A DNA stretch of 64,000 bases, taken from contig NZ_CP091110.1 in assembly GCF_021560175.1 (NCBI RefSeq), positions 734,001 to 798,000 of the forward strand. Reading direction: 5' to 3'. The position numbers and the translations under genes were made by a program. Below the pieces are notes generated by a model that was given only the letters and a program-made list of their open reading frames with translations, did not search any database and was not told where the DNA came from. This DNA comes from Neobacillus drentensis (lineage in GTDB: Bacteria > Bacillota > Bacilli > Bacillales > Cytobacillaceae). Positions 1-8,711 of this stretch are shown one piece after another. Position 1 is the stretch's first letter. Every line of letters begins with the position of its first letter.

Positions 1-2
1 TT

Positions 3-851
3 GCAGAGCAAGCATTTGCCACCCTGGAAGAAGGAGTTTTAGCATTTGTAAATGAGACCAATTTTAAAAGGTATTTGATGATTGTAAAATCGGCTGGGAT
101 TATTAATAAGAGCCTCATTCGGTCACAGAATACATTAAACTTTGGCTATATTTTATATTTACTTCTGAGAGATAAAAAGGTTGATCAGGCTATTATCACT
201 AAAACAGTTCGAAAATGGTTAGTACTTTCAATATTAACTGGCCGTTACTCTGGATCGCCAGAGTCCTGGTTTGAGTTTGATGTTCGACGTTTTAAAAGTG
301 CTGTTGATGTAGAACAGTATGTTAAAAATGTTGAGGACGGAGAACTATCTGACGCGTTTTGGAATAATATTTTAGTTACCCGATTAAATACATCAGTTGC
401 AAGCAGTCCTTATTTTAACCTGTTCCTTATGGCACAAATAAAAAGCAGTGATAAGGGGTTTCTTTCAAAAGAGGTGGAAGTAAGGCATCTCATCGAGGAA
501 CGTGGCGATATTCATCATATTTTCCCTAAGAAACACTTGCAAAGAAACGGCATTAATAATCGTGGCCAGTACAATCAGATTGCTAATTATGTATATACCC
601 AGCAGGAGATTAATATAGCGATAAAGGATCAGTCCCCTGCAGAATACATGAAAAAAATGAAAGAGCAATGTAATACCAAAATAATAAAATTAGGCGAAAT
701 TGATGATTATACTCTTTTACAAGAAAACTTAAAAGAGAACTGCATTCCTGATGAAATTTATAACATGGATTTCAATCAGTATGAAGAATTTCTAGAATTA
801 AGAAGAAAGTTAATGGCTATAAAAATTAAAGAATTCTATTTTGCTTTATAA
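3..851 (+). CDS. DUF262/DUF1524 (GmrSD-like) protein, C-terminal part, cut by window start
   Basis: The reading frame is open from base 3 with no stop, so the true start lies upstream of the window and only about 282 C-terminal residues are seen. The visible part is mostly helical and carries the motif GDIHHIFPKKHL about 150 residues before the end, which fits the HNH-like DUF1524 nuclease domain. DUF1524 normally follows an N-terminal DUF262 (ParB-like) domain in GmrSD-type modification-dependent restriction enzymes. That role is known for the family; the DUF262 half is not visible here, so the full architecture is inferred. The next gene downstream is a PLD-helicase, which supports a defence-like setting. 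Confidence 0.75.
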   Translation, partial: AEQAFATLEEGVLAFVNETNFKRYLMIVKSAGIINKSLIRSQNTLNFGYILYLLLRDKKVDQAIITKTVRKWLVLSILTGRYSGSPESWFEFDVRRFKSAVDVEQYVKNVEDGELSDAFWNNILVTRLNTSVASSPYFNLFLMAQIKSSDKGFLSKEVEVRHLIEERGDIHHIFPKKHLQRNGINNRGQYNQIANYVYTQQEINIAIKDQSPAEYMKKMKEQCNTKIIKLGEIDDYTLLQENLKENCIPDEIYNMDFNQYEEFLELRRKLMAIKIKEFYFAL

Positions 852-1225
852 AAATTATGTTGGTCAGTGGAGCTATTTCGAAATCATTCACAAGAACCAC
901 TGACATTTCCTCTTATTTGTATGAGTTCCTGTCACCACCCACAATTCCCCTTTCAAAGATTGAGGTAGGTAGACATACAAAAATCAAATCTAATCCGATT
1001 ATAGATTGTTTAATTAAAGCTCTATTAAATAATCTTATTAAATGTAAGTGTGAAATAATCCCCATTTGCTTGACAGTTGGGGATTGTTTTTACGCTTACC
1101 AATATTCTTTAAACAAAGTCCATTAAACCGGGATAGTAATTGAATTTTTCCATGTACAATAAGGTTGCACTAACTATAAGTGAGCATTACAATTGAAGTA
1201 TCAATTGGTAATGAATGGTGATTAA
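852..1225. other. Intergenic region between DUF1524 gene and helicase gene
   Basis: About 370 AT-rich bases with no convincing gene. An 89-codon open frame inside it has no good ribosome site and no recognisable content. A weak hairpin with arms AATCCCC (1057-1063) and GGGGATT (1079-1085), followed by a T run, may terminate upstream transcription. The helicase promoter lies at the 3' end. Confidence 0.5.
1165..1193 (+). promoter_or_regulatory. SigA-type promoter of the helicase gene
   Basis: TTGCAC (1165-1170), a 17-base spacer and TACAAT (1188-1193) match the vegetative consensus well. The start codon lies 33 bases further on. Predicted from sequence only. Confidence 0.55.
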
Positions 1226-4129
1226 ATGAGTAATTTTATTGATAATCTAAAAGTCTCTTTACATAAGGGGTTTATTGACCAAAGCACAAATAAAACCGGA
1301 ATTTATAAGCCGAAGTTATTAGTGAATAATGCAAAAAAGGGCGAAAATGTTTTAAATACCTTACTTGATGAACTAGATAGCTGTGAATCCTTTATTTTTT
1401 CAGTAGCATTTATTACTGAGAGCGGCCTGGCAACTCTTAAATCCCATTTTCTTGACCTTAAACGAAAAGGGGTAAAAGGTCGTATTTTAACTTCAACTTT
1501 TCTGAATTTTAATCAGCCAATAGTCTTTAAGGAACTCATGAAAATTGAAAATGTTGAAGTTCGGACGACTGATTTAGAAGGGTTCCATTCTAAAGGATAC
1601 ATATTTAATCAAAGAAAACATTATTCTTTAATTGTGGGGAGTTCCAATTTAACAGCCCATGCATTAAAAGTGAATTACGAATGGAATGTTAAATTAACTT
1701 CGCATGAAAACGGGGAAATTGTTAATCATTTTAATAATCAATTTGAAGAGGTTTGGAACGAGGCCCTTCCTTTAAACGAAGAATGGATTCAAACGTATGA
1801 GAAGAGGTATACACCACTTGTTCACAGGAAAGCTTTAGACCAGGTGATAGAGTTACCGTCTCAATATAATATTAATTCTATCGAAGAGGCCCTGAAAATA
1901 AAGCCAAATAAAATGCAAGAAGCAGCATTGCAAGGAATCCAGGCGATTCGTGATTCAGGAGCAAATAAGGGTTTAATCATTTCTGCAACAGGAACTGGTA
2001 AAACATATTTGTCTGCGTTTGATGTGAGGCGGTTTAGCCCAAAACGGATGTTATTTATCGTACATAGAGAGCAAATACTGCAAAAGGCTAAAGAAGATTT
2101 TAAAAAGATACTTGGCGGAATAGATGCGGATTTTGGAATACTGTCAGGTACTAGTAAACAAACAAATGTAAAATATTTATTTGCCACGATTCAATCCATT
2201 TCGAAGGAAGAAACTTTGGCCCAGTTTGATTCAAAGGAATTTGACTATATTTTAATTGATGAAGTACATAAAGCTGGTGCTCAATCCTATCAGAAGGTTA
2301 TTGATTATTTCAATCCAGACTTTTTAATGGGAATGACTGCTACTCCAGAACGTACAGATGATTTTAATATCTTTGAGCTTTTTGAGTATAACATTGCTTA
2401 TGAAATTCGTTTGCAAGAAGCCCTGGAAGAAGATATGTTATGTCCATTCCATTATTTTGGGGTTACAGAATTAGAATATAATGGTGAGATAATTGATGAG
2501 ACAGCGGTATTAGCTAAGCTTGTTACAGAGGAACGCGTAAATCATATTCTTGAAAAGATCCATTACTATGGCTTTTCAGGAGAAAAAGTAAAAGGGTTAA
2601 TGTTCTGTAGTAGGAAAGATGAGGCAATGAAGTTAGCTGATGCTTTCAATGAGAAAGGACTACGAACAGTTGCTTTAGTCGGGGATCACAATCAGGATGA
2701 ACGGGAACGTCGGGTAAAGCAACTCGAAGAGGGCCTATTAGATTATATCATTACTGTAGATATTTTTAATGAAGGAATCGACATTCCTAGTGTTAATCAG
2801 GTAGTCATGCTAAGACAAACCCAATCCAGTATCATTTTTATTCAACAACTTGGTCGGGGACTTCGTAAACATTCAACTAAGGATTTCGTTACGATCATTG
2901 ATTTTATCGGAAACTATAAAAATAACTATTTAATACCTATTGCCCTATCCGGGGACAAATCACAGAACAAGGATAATATTCGTCGCTATATGAAGGATAC
3001 AAGCTATATTAAAGGAGTATCTACGATTAATTTTGAGGAAATTGCCAAAAAGCAGATTTTTAAAGCGATTAACAACAGTAATTTAACAGCTTTAAAAGTT
3101 TTAAAAGAAGCATACGTTGAGTTGAAGAATCGGATTGGCAGAATTCCTTATTTATATGATTTTGTAACGAACCATTCCATTGACCCTGAAGTCATAGTTG
3201 ATAAGTACACGAACTATTATCAATTTTTATTGAAACTAAAGGAAGAAGTACCGTTATTGACGAAGTATCAAAACAGTATTCTGACTATGCTTTCTACGGA
3301 GATCTTAAATGGCAAAAGGAAACAAGAGATTATTTTATTAGACCTTCTTTTAAAAAAAGAAACAGTAAAATATGATGATTTTATAGAGAAATTAATTCAT
3401 TTTAATTGTCCAATTGACGAGGAGACCCTTTCCTCAGTGTTGCGCGTTTTTAGCTTGGAGTTTTTCACACAAAGTTATAAAGAAAAGTATGGAAATAAGC
3501 CAATTATTCTTTTACAAGATGATGGTACCTTTACATTTAATAATTTGGTTCGAGAAAGTTTATTGGATAATCCATATTTTAACTTTCTAGTAACTGATGT
3601 TGTAAAAAGCGCCAAGGAAAAATCTAAGTTATACCAATCTGAGGAACCTCTTAGCCTTTATCAGAAATATTCAAGAAAAGATGCATGTAAGCTTTTGAAT
3701 TGGACTAATGATGAAAGTTCTACCGTTTATGGCTATAAAACAAAACACAGAACTTGTCCAATTTTTGTGACCTATCACAAAAACGAAGATGTTGAATCTA
3801 GTATAGATTATGTAGAAGAATTCCTAAGCCCTGAAGTCCTTAAGTGGTCAACAAGAAGTAACAGAACGCTAGAATCCAAAGAAGTGAAAACAATTATTGA
3901 ATCCAAAGAAAGAGGGATTGACCTTCATATTTTTGTAAAGAAAGATAATGATGAAGGAACTGATTTTTATTATTTAGGAAAAGCAACCCCAGATAAAAAT
4001 AATATCGAGCAAGCAATTATGGAAGATGGTAAGGGAAAAAAGTTACCAGTTGTTCATATGAACTTGGTAATGGAAAATCCAATTGAAAATAAACTTTACA
4101 ACTACATTATTAATGGTACGAATGATTAA
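1226..4129 (+). CDS. PLD-nuclease / superfamily 2 helicase / DUF3427 protein
   Basis: A 967-residue three-part protein. The N-terminal phospholipase-D-like domain (about 30-180) has the HxK motif as HSK at 121-123 followed by GSSNLT at 138-143. The SF2 helicase core has Walker A ATGTGKT (254-260), a DEVH box (345-348), motif III TATPERT (371-377) and a QQLGRGLRK-type motif VI near residue 560. The last 300 residues match the DUF3427 region usual in this family. Such proteins are probably ATP-driven nucleases or translocases acting on DNA or RNA and are often found in defence islands; the exact substrate is unknown. The gene runs tail to tail with a NUDIX hydrolase across a shared hairpin, and a relic of the same arrangement lies at 8.6-9.1 kb. 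Confidence 0.85.
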   Translation: MSNFIDNLKVSLHKGFIDQSTNKTGIYKPKLLVNNAKKGENVLNTLLDELDSCESFIFSVAFITESGLATLKSHFLDLKRKGVKGRILTSTFLNFNQPIVFKELMKIENVEVRTTDLEGFHSKGYIFNQRKHYSLIVGSSNLTAHALKVNYEWNVKLTSHENGEIVNHFNNQFEEVWNEALPLNEEWIQTYEKRYTPLVHRKALDQVIELPSQYNINSIEEALKIKPNKMQEAALQGIQAIRDSGANKGLIISATGTGKTYLSAFDVRRFSPKRMLFIVHREQILQKAKEDFKKILGGIDADFGILSGTSKQTNVKYLFATIQSISKEETLAQFDSKEFDYILIDEVHKAGAQSYQKVIDYFNPDFLMGMTATPERTDDFNIFELFEYNIAYEIRLQEALEEDMLCPFHYFGVTELEYNGEIIDETAVLAKLVTEERVNHILEKIHYYGFSGEKVKGLMFCSRKDEAMKLADAFNEKGLRTVALVGDHNQDERERRVKQLEEGLLDYIITVDIFNEGIDIPSVNQVVMLRQTQSSIIFIQQLGRGLRKHSTKDFVTIIDFIGNYKNNYLIPIALSGDKSQNKDNIRRYMKDTSYIKGVSTINFEEIAKKQIFKAINNSNLTALKVLKEAYVELKNRIGRIPYLYDFVTNHSIDPEVIVDKYTNYYQFLLKLKEEVPLLTKYQNSILTMLSTEILNGKRKQEIILLDLLLKKETVKYDDFIEKLIHFNCPIDEETLSSVLRVFSLEFFTQSYKEKYGNKPIILLQDDGTFTFNNLVRESLLDNPYFNFLVTDVVKSAKEKSKLYQSEEPLSLYQKYSRKDACKLLNWTNDESSTVYGYKTKHRTCPIFVTYHKNEDVESSIDYVEEFLSPEVLKWSTRSNRTLESKEVKTIIESKERGIDLHIFVKKDNDEGTDFYYLGKATPDKNNIEQAIMEDGKGKKLPVVHMNLVMENPIENKLYNYIINGTND

Positions 4130-4133
4130 AGTA

Positions 4134-4158
4134 TAGTCTTCTCATTTCGAGAAGACTA
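4134..4158. terminator. Bidirectional terminator between helicase and NUDIX genes
   Basis: A perfect 10-bp stem (4134-4143 with 4149-4158, arm TAGTCTTCTC) with a 5-base loop is followed by T-rich sequence on the + strand and preceded by A-rich sequence. The stop codon of the NUDIX gene lies inside the right arm. Nearly the same hairpin recurs at 8687-8711. Confidence 0.8.
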
Positions 4159-4554
4159 TTTTTCTTGGATTAATTGTTGAACTGCTGGAACATCCGCCGG
4201 TGCCCACTTGAGCGACTCTAAGTTTTCTCTTTTTAACCAGATCAACTTTGAATGCTCACTTGGAGTTGGTGTTCCCTTTACTACTCTACATTTAATTGAT
4301 ATCAAATTGACAATAAATGTTTCGTATTCATGTGTGTTGTCATTAAAAACTTCATTAAATGTCTCAATCTTACAGCCCAACTCTTCATCAATTTCCCTTT
4401 TTAGCGCTGAATAAATGTCCTCATTTACTTCCACTTTCCCTCCTGGAAATTCCCACATATTTGGAATCGACATTTCGGGGGACCTTAAAGCACATAGAAT
4501 TTCTTGCTGTTCGTTTTCAATGATCGCTGCGACTACTTTTACAAGTTTTTTCAA
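4156..4554 (-). CDS. NUDIX hydrolase (MutT/CTP-pyrophosphohydrolase-like)
   Basis: 132 residues, the normal size for a MutT-like enzyme. The NUDIX box is intact at residues 39-60 (G-x5-E-x7-REIDEELG), preceded by the WEFPGG motif typical of (deoxy)nucleoside triphosphate pyrophosphohydrolases. It is expected to hydrolyse modified or non-canonical NTPs to NMP and pyrophosphate in the cytosol, using Mg2+ bound by the box glutamates. It is convergent with the PLD-helicase and shares its terminator, so the two may form a functional module; this is inference. A paralogue with a frameshift lies at 8709-9108. An AGGAGG-like site precedes the ATG. Confidence 0.9.
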   Translation of the reverse strand: MKKLVKVVAAIIENEQQEILCALRSPEMSIPNMWEFPGGKVEVNEDIYSALKREIDEELGCKIETFNEVFNDNTHEYETFIVNLISIKCRVVKGTPTPSEHSKLIWLKRENLESLKWAPADVPAVQQLIQEK

Positions 4555-4778
4555 TGGTAACCTCCTAGAAGCTGATTATTAGTAATACTATATCATTTTT
4601 GAAAAAAAGATTCTAAAAGGGAGTTTTTATAACTTAAATCTTAACGTTAAAATGGGGGCAGTTGGTGTTGGTTATTATGTGAATGGTTGAACAAAGGTGT
4701 AAAAAATCTAAAAAATGCTGCAAAAAAATCGTTTCATAAAAAAATGAAAAAGCTATTCCATTTTGGTAGCTTTTGGAA

Positions 4779-4811
4779 TATAATACAAACTGTACTACGA
4801 ATAATAGTACA
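4779..4811 (+). promoter_or_regulatory. Promoter -10 and palindromic operator of the GntR-ABC operon
   Basis: A perfect -10 TATAAT (4779-4784) is followed by an inverted repeat with arms TGTACTA (4791-4797) and TAGTACA (4805-4811) separated by 7 bases. The repeat would cover the transcription start. YtrA-subfamily GntR repressors autoregulate through such a site next to their own promoter, so this is a good candidate operator for the first gene of the operon. Confidence 0.6.
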
Positions 4812-4837
4812 CTTAATACAGATTGGAGGCACCCGTT

Positions 4838-5227
4838 ATGTTTGAGCTAGACATAAGGAGCCGGAAGCCGATATACGAACAGTTGGTAGAAAAAATGAAG
4901 GAGCTTATCATGAATGAAGTATTAAAACCTGATGAACAGCTGCCATCCGTAAGAACATTAGCCACAGAACTCACAATCAATCCGAATACGATCCAAAAGG
5001 CTTATCGAGAATTGGAAATCCAAGGATTTATCTATTCCATTAAAGGAAAAGGCAGCTTCGTTAATCCCAATAATCAAATAAAGGATGTAGAGAAAATAGA
5101 GGCTGTACGAAAGGATCTTGAAAAGTTAGTCGTAGAAGCTTTGTACCTGGGAATCCCAGCGAGTGACATCATCCAATTAATTCAAGACCTGGACAAAGCA
5201 AAAGGGGGAGGCGAAAGCAATGATTGA
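4838..5227 (+). CDS. GntR-family transcriptional regulator, YtrA subfamily
   Basis: 129 residues from the ATG at 4838, chosen because GGAGG sits 8 bases upstream. The N-terminal 75 residues are a GntR winged helix (PIYEQLVEKMKELI, then LPSVRTLATELTINPNTIQKAY). Only a short helical C-terminal tail follows, with no ligand-binding domain, which is the hallmark of the YtrA subfamily. These regulators repress the ABC transporter operon in which they lie, often responding to cell-wall antibiotics. It overlaps the downstream ATPase gene by 8 bases, so translation is probably coupled. Confidence 0.88.
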   Translation: MFELDIRSRKPIYEQLVEKMKELIMNEVLKPDEQLPSVRTLATELTINPNTIQKAYRELEIQGFIYSIKGKGSFVNPNNQIKDVEKIEAVRKDLEKLVVEALYLGIPASDIIQLIQDLDKAKGGGESND

Positions 5228-6122
5228 AATGAAAGGTGTCAGCAAAAAATTTGATCGGTTTATTGCACTGGAAAAAGTCAATTTATCCATTAACAAAGGC
5301 TCCATTTACGGACTGATCGGATCAAATGGTGCAGGGAAAACCACTTTAATTAAACTGTTGGCAGGAATTTATCGCCAGGATCAGGGAGAAGTAACAATTA
5401 ATGGGGAAAGAGTATTTGAAAATATCAGTCTAAAGCAAAAAGTCTTTTACATACCAGACCAGCCCTACTTCTTCTCGCAATATACTGCAAAGCAAATGGC
5501 CCGTTTTTATAAAAGCTGTTACCCAACCTGGGAGGAGGAACGGTTCCGAAGCTTGGCCGAGTTATTTGAGCTGAATGTGAATAAAAAGATCCATACCTTC
5601 TCAAAGGGATGGCAGCGACAGATTGCCTTCATTCTCGCTCTTTCCTCCAATCCGGAGATCCTCATTTTGGATGAGCCATTGGATGGGCTTGACCCAGTTG
5701 TCAGGAAAAAGGTGAAAAACCTGTTGATTCATGATGTGGCCGAAAGAGATATGACCATTTTAATATCCTCACATAATCTTCGTGAGATTGAAGATATTTG
5801 TGATCATATCGGGATTATCCATAAAGGCACACTCTTAATCGAAAAAGAATTGGATGATCTGAAAGCTGATATTCATAAAATACAGGTTGCTTATAAAAAT
5901 GGTACTCCTCCAGAAAAGCTTCTATTAAATCTTAATCCTCTTCATACAGAAAAGCGGGGAAGCGTGTACCTTTTCATTGTCAGAGGAGATGAAGATGAAA
6001 TAGAGAGAAAAATCCTGCAAACAAACCCTGTCATTTTTGACTTGCTTCCTCTTACGCTTGAGGAGATCTTTATATATGAAATGGGGGATATCGGCTATGC
6101 TATCAAGAATGTCTTGGTTTAA
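5220..6122 (+). CDS. ABC transporter ATP-binding protein (YtrB/YhcG-like)
   Basis: A 300-residue ABC ATPase with Walker A GSNGAGKTT at 34-42, a degenerate signature FSKGWQRQ near 133 and Walker B ILILDEPLDGLDP near 155, followed by an H-loop in SSHNLRE. The signature lacks the usual LSGGQ, as is common in the YtrB/YhcG type. It energises the membrane protein encoded next, with which it overlaps by 26 bases. Probable role: export or membrane sensing of a lipophilic or peptide compound under the control of the GntR repressor. The substrate cannot be read from the sequence. Confidence 0.88.
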   Translation: MIEMKGVSKKFDRFIALEKVNLSINKGSIYGLIGSNGAGKTTLIKLLAGIYRQDQGEVTINGERVFENISLKQKVFYIPDQPYFFSQYTAKQMARFYKSCYPTWEEERFRSLAELFELNVNKKIHTFSKGWQRQIAFILALSSNPEILILDEPLDGLDPVVRKKVKNLLIHDVAERDMTILISSHNLREIEDICDHIGIIHKGTLLIEKELDDLKADIHKIQVAYKNGTPPEKLLLNLNPLHTEKRGSVYLFIVRGDEDEIERKILQTNPVIFDLLPLTLEEIFIYEMGDIGYAIKNVLV

Positions 6123-8052
6123 AAAAGAATTACTGCTTCAAATTGGCCGTAGTACGGGCTGGGTTTCAATTGTTTACTTTCTAGCGTTGCTATTTATTTT
6201 GCCGATTCAATTATTAATGATCATCTCTGATGAAACCAAAAGTTATTATCCACAACCTAACAATCTGTTTCTTGTTAATTTTTCCTTTCAAATTGGGCTA
6301 ATGGTTATTGTCCCAGTCATCTTGGCAGTATTCTTGTTTCGTTTTCTTCATGTGAAACAAGCAGCCGACCTGATGCATAGTATCCCTCTTAAAAGGGATA
6401 GGATTTTTCATCAATATGCGCTTACCGGGATGATATTTTTAATCCTGCCTATTGCCGTCATTACACTCATTATCCTTTTTATGCATAACATTCTAGACAT
6501 CAGTGCCTTGTATAGTATAAAGGATATTTTCTACTGGGCGGGGACGACAATAATAATTACTTTGCTGTTATACTCAGCCGCTTTGTTTATTGCCATGATG
6601 ACAGGAATGTCCATCGTTCAGGCAGTTCTAGCTTATGTTTTTCTCTTCTTCCCAATCGGGATTACGATGTTGGTATTTTTTAATTTAAAAATAGTACTCT
6701 ATGGTTTTCCAGGGGATTATTTTCTCAATCGACAGCTTGAAAAATTGTCCCCCATTACCTATGCGGCTGTCCTCGATGGCAGGAAGTTTCGATGGAACGA
6801 TGGGATTGTTTATATGATTTTAACGATCGTACTATATGGACTTTCACTGTTTTTCTATAAAAAAAGAAACCTCGAAGCAGCTTCCGAGGCGATTGCCTTT
6901 CCGAAATTACGTTCCGTTTTTAAATATGGGGTTACATTCTGTGTGATGCTTCTGGGTGGTTCCTATTTTCAAGAGGTTTCCTATCAAAGCTTTAGCTGGA
7001 CCGTTTTCGGTTATGTGATCGGGGCTGTGATTGGCTATTTAGGAGCTGAAATGATCTTAAGAAAAACGTGGCGGGTTTTCGGACGTATAAAAGGCTTAAT
7101 TGTTTATTTAGCCATAATCGCTGTCATGGGTATAGGCGTTCAAATTCTAGGAATCTATGAAAATAAAGTTCCTGAAGAAGAACAAATTAAAATCGTCCTG
7201 TTCTCCAATCAATTGGGTTTTTATGCAAAAGATGATATTTACAGAGAATACTATACGCCATTGCCGATGAAGGAAAAAGCAAATATTAAGGCCGTCCGCA
7301 GGCTTCACGAGCAGCTTCTTTCTGATAAAAAACTCAATCAGACAAAGAAAGAGCGCCAATCTGTGAATTTCTATATTCAATATGAATTGAAAAATGGGAG
7401 CAAAGTGACAAGGGAATACAGTGTAAATGAACGTCTTTATGAGGACTTTCTCAAACCCGTCTATGAATCGAAGGAATATAAGCAATCCACAAATGAGATT
7501 TTTAAACTAACCGAGAATAAAATTAAATCCCTGACGATGGGTGCTGGACCAGTTTCCAACGGAGTGACCTTGTCTAATTCTAACGATATAAAAGAAGTGA
7601 TTGCAGCTTTAAGGAAAGATGTATTGGCAGAATCATATGAAGACAGCCGGTACTTTAAGGGCTCATCGATTGAAGTCTATCTAGGCAGTGACCGCTTTAT
7701 GAGTCTTGAGTTTAAGCCAAACTATCAAAATTTAACTCAATGGCTAAAACAAAAAGAAATGCTGAAAGACGCCATGCCAAGCTCAGATGATGTCACTCAT
7801 GTACTTGTAGCAAAAGAAGGCGGCATTGAAAATCCTGAAGATATCGAAAAAATTAAACGTGAAATTGAAAAAAGTAAAGAGGCCTTAGACGTAACCAATA
7901 AGGGTCAAATTGATCAAATGTTAAATAACGCAAGTATGAACTCGAATCACGAATACATGGCTGTCTTTTACTTCCGCACTGGCCATTATTATGAAGTCAT
8001 GTTCTTTGATGAAAAGCATGCACCGGAGTTCATGAAGGATCATTTCAAATAG
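6097..8052 (+). CDS. ABC transporter permease with large C-terminal domain
   Basis: 651 residues from the ATG at 6097, preceded by GGGGGA at a spacing of 8; an earlier in-frame start is less likely. The first 350 residues contain about nine hydrophobic membrane segments. The last 300 residues are hydrophilic and charged, with no membrane segment, resembling the long C-terminal domain (DUF6449 type, tentative) seen in Firmicute permeases of YtrA operons. It forms the membrane channel for the ATPase encoded upstream. The ECF sigma factor gene begins one base after its stop codon, so the four genes are probably one transcript. Confidence 0.8.
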   Translation: MLSRMSWFKKELLLQIGRSTGWVSIVYFLALLFILPIQLLMIISDETKSYYPQPNNLFLVNFSFQIGLMVIVPVILAVFLFRFLHVKQAADLMHSIPLKRDRIFHQYALTGMIFLILPIAVITLIILFMHNILDISALYSIKDIFYWAGTTIIITLLLYSAALFIAMMTGMSIVQAVLAYVFLFFPIGITMLVFFNLKIVLYGFPGDYFLNRQLEKLSPITYAAVLDGRKFRWNDGIVYMILTIVLYGLSLFFYKKRNLEAASEAIAFPKLRSVFKYGVTFCVMLLGGSYFQEVSYQSFSWTVFGYVIGAVIGYLGAEMILRKTWRVFGRIKGLIVYLAIIAVMGIGVQILGIYENKVPEEEQIKIVLFSNQLGFYAKDDIYREYYTPLPMKEKANIKAVRRLHEQLLSDKKLNQTKKERQSVNFYIQYELKNGSKVTREYSVNERLYEDFLKPVYESKEYKQSTNEIFKLTENKIKSLTMGAGPVSNGVTLSNSNDIKEVIAALRKDVLAESYEDSRYFKGSSIEVYLGSDRFMSLEFKPNYQNLTQWLKQKEMLKDAMPSSDDVTHVLVAKEGGIENPEDIEKIKREIEKSKEALDVTNKGQIDQMLNNASMNSNHEYMAVFYFRTGHYYEVMFFDEKHAPEFMKDHFK

Positions 8053-8053
8053 G

Positions 8054-8599
8054 ATGGTGGAGAACCTGAGCACGATTGATTTTAACCAAGTCTATTCTGA
8101 GTACGCCAACGGTCTGCTCTATATTGCCTTCAGTTACACACATGACAGGCGTTGGGCAGAGGACATTGTTCAGGAAACATTTATAAAGGCATTTAAAAAA
8201 ATAGATACAATCGAAGATACGAAAAAAGTAGGTGCCTGGCTGTCGATCATAACAGCCAGGACTGCGATCGATTTTTTGCGATCGGAAAAAAGAAATAGAT
8301 GGATAACAGTTGACGCTGCTCAAATGGAACCTATCATGAATCATAAGAAAAATGGAATGGATACCGAGGAAATGGCAGGCATACGTTTTCTTCAAGAGGA
8401 TGTGGGCAGGTCAATGGAAAGCCTATCAAAGGAGTTCCAAGAGGTGCTTACCCTTAAGGTGAATTATGATCTAAAGGAAAATGAAATCGCACGGCTGCTC
8501 GGTTTGAAGTCAACAACGGTCAAGACGCGGATATATCGGGCTAGAAAACAACTAAAACAGGTCTTTGCAAAAAAGGAAACAGTTTTAGATCTATATTGA
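8054..8599 (+). CDS. ECF-type RNA polymerase sigma factor
   Basis: 181 residues. Region 2 is seen as YTHDRRWAEDIVQETFIKAFKK (residues about 28-49) and region 4 near the C-terminus as LSKEFQEVLTLKVNYDL followed by the helix-turn-helix ENEIARLLGLKSTTVKTRIYRAR. These regions bind the -10 and -35 elements. No anti-sigma gene is adjacent. The gene follows the permease gene by one base and ends the YtrA-ABC-sigma operon. The ATG at 8054 has only a weak ribosome site, which suggests coupling to the permease gene. Its target promoters are not known. Confidence 0.87.
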   Translation: MVENLSTIDFNQVYSEYANGLLYIAFSYTHDRRWAEDIVQETFIKAFKKIDTIEDTKKVGAWLSIITARTAIDFLRSEKRNRWITVDAAQMEPIMNHKKNGMDTEEMAGIRFLQEDVGRSMESLSKEFQEVLTLKVNYDLKENEIARLLGLKSTTVKTRIYRARKQLKQVFAKKETVLDLY

Positions 8600-8689
8600 T
8601 CTCCAAATGGCAACCCGCTTACAGTAAGAATGGAATTAGAAACTGAAGTTCCTGCAAGTTTTTATACAGAGTTTACAAAAAAAGTGTAG
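8600..8689 (+). pseudogene. Remnant of a DUF3427 helicase C-terminus
   Basis: Immediately after the sigma-factor stop, an in-frame stretch of 29 codons ends at TAG 8687-8689. It reads PLTVRMELETEVP then FYTEFTKKV. This aligns with the last residues of the helicase at 1226-4129 (LPVVHMNLVMENP then KLYNYI), sharing the pattern V-x-M-x-L-x-x-E-x-P. As in the intact copy, it abuts the same terminator hairpin and faces a NUDIX gene. It is best read as the tail of a lost second helicase gene; the homology is judged by eye and is short. Confidence 0.45.
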
Positions 8690-8711
8690 TCTTCTCATTT
8701 TGAGAAGACTA
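8687..8711. terminator. Bidirectional terminator, copy of the 4134-4158 hairpin
   Basis: A stem with arm TAGTCTTCTC (8687-8696) pairs with 8702-8711 and is followed by a T run. It is nearly identical to the hairpin between the intact helicase and NUDIX genes, showing that the duplicated segment includes the terminator. Confidence 0.75.

Noticed and set aside
857-1126. 89-codon open frame after the DUF1524 gene
   Set aside because: No ribosome site, no recognisable motif, and it runs through a possible terminator hairpin.
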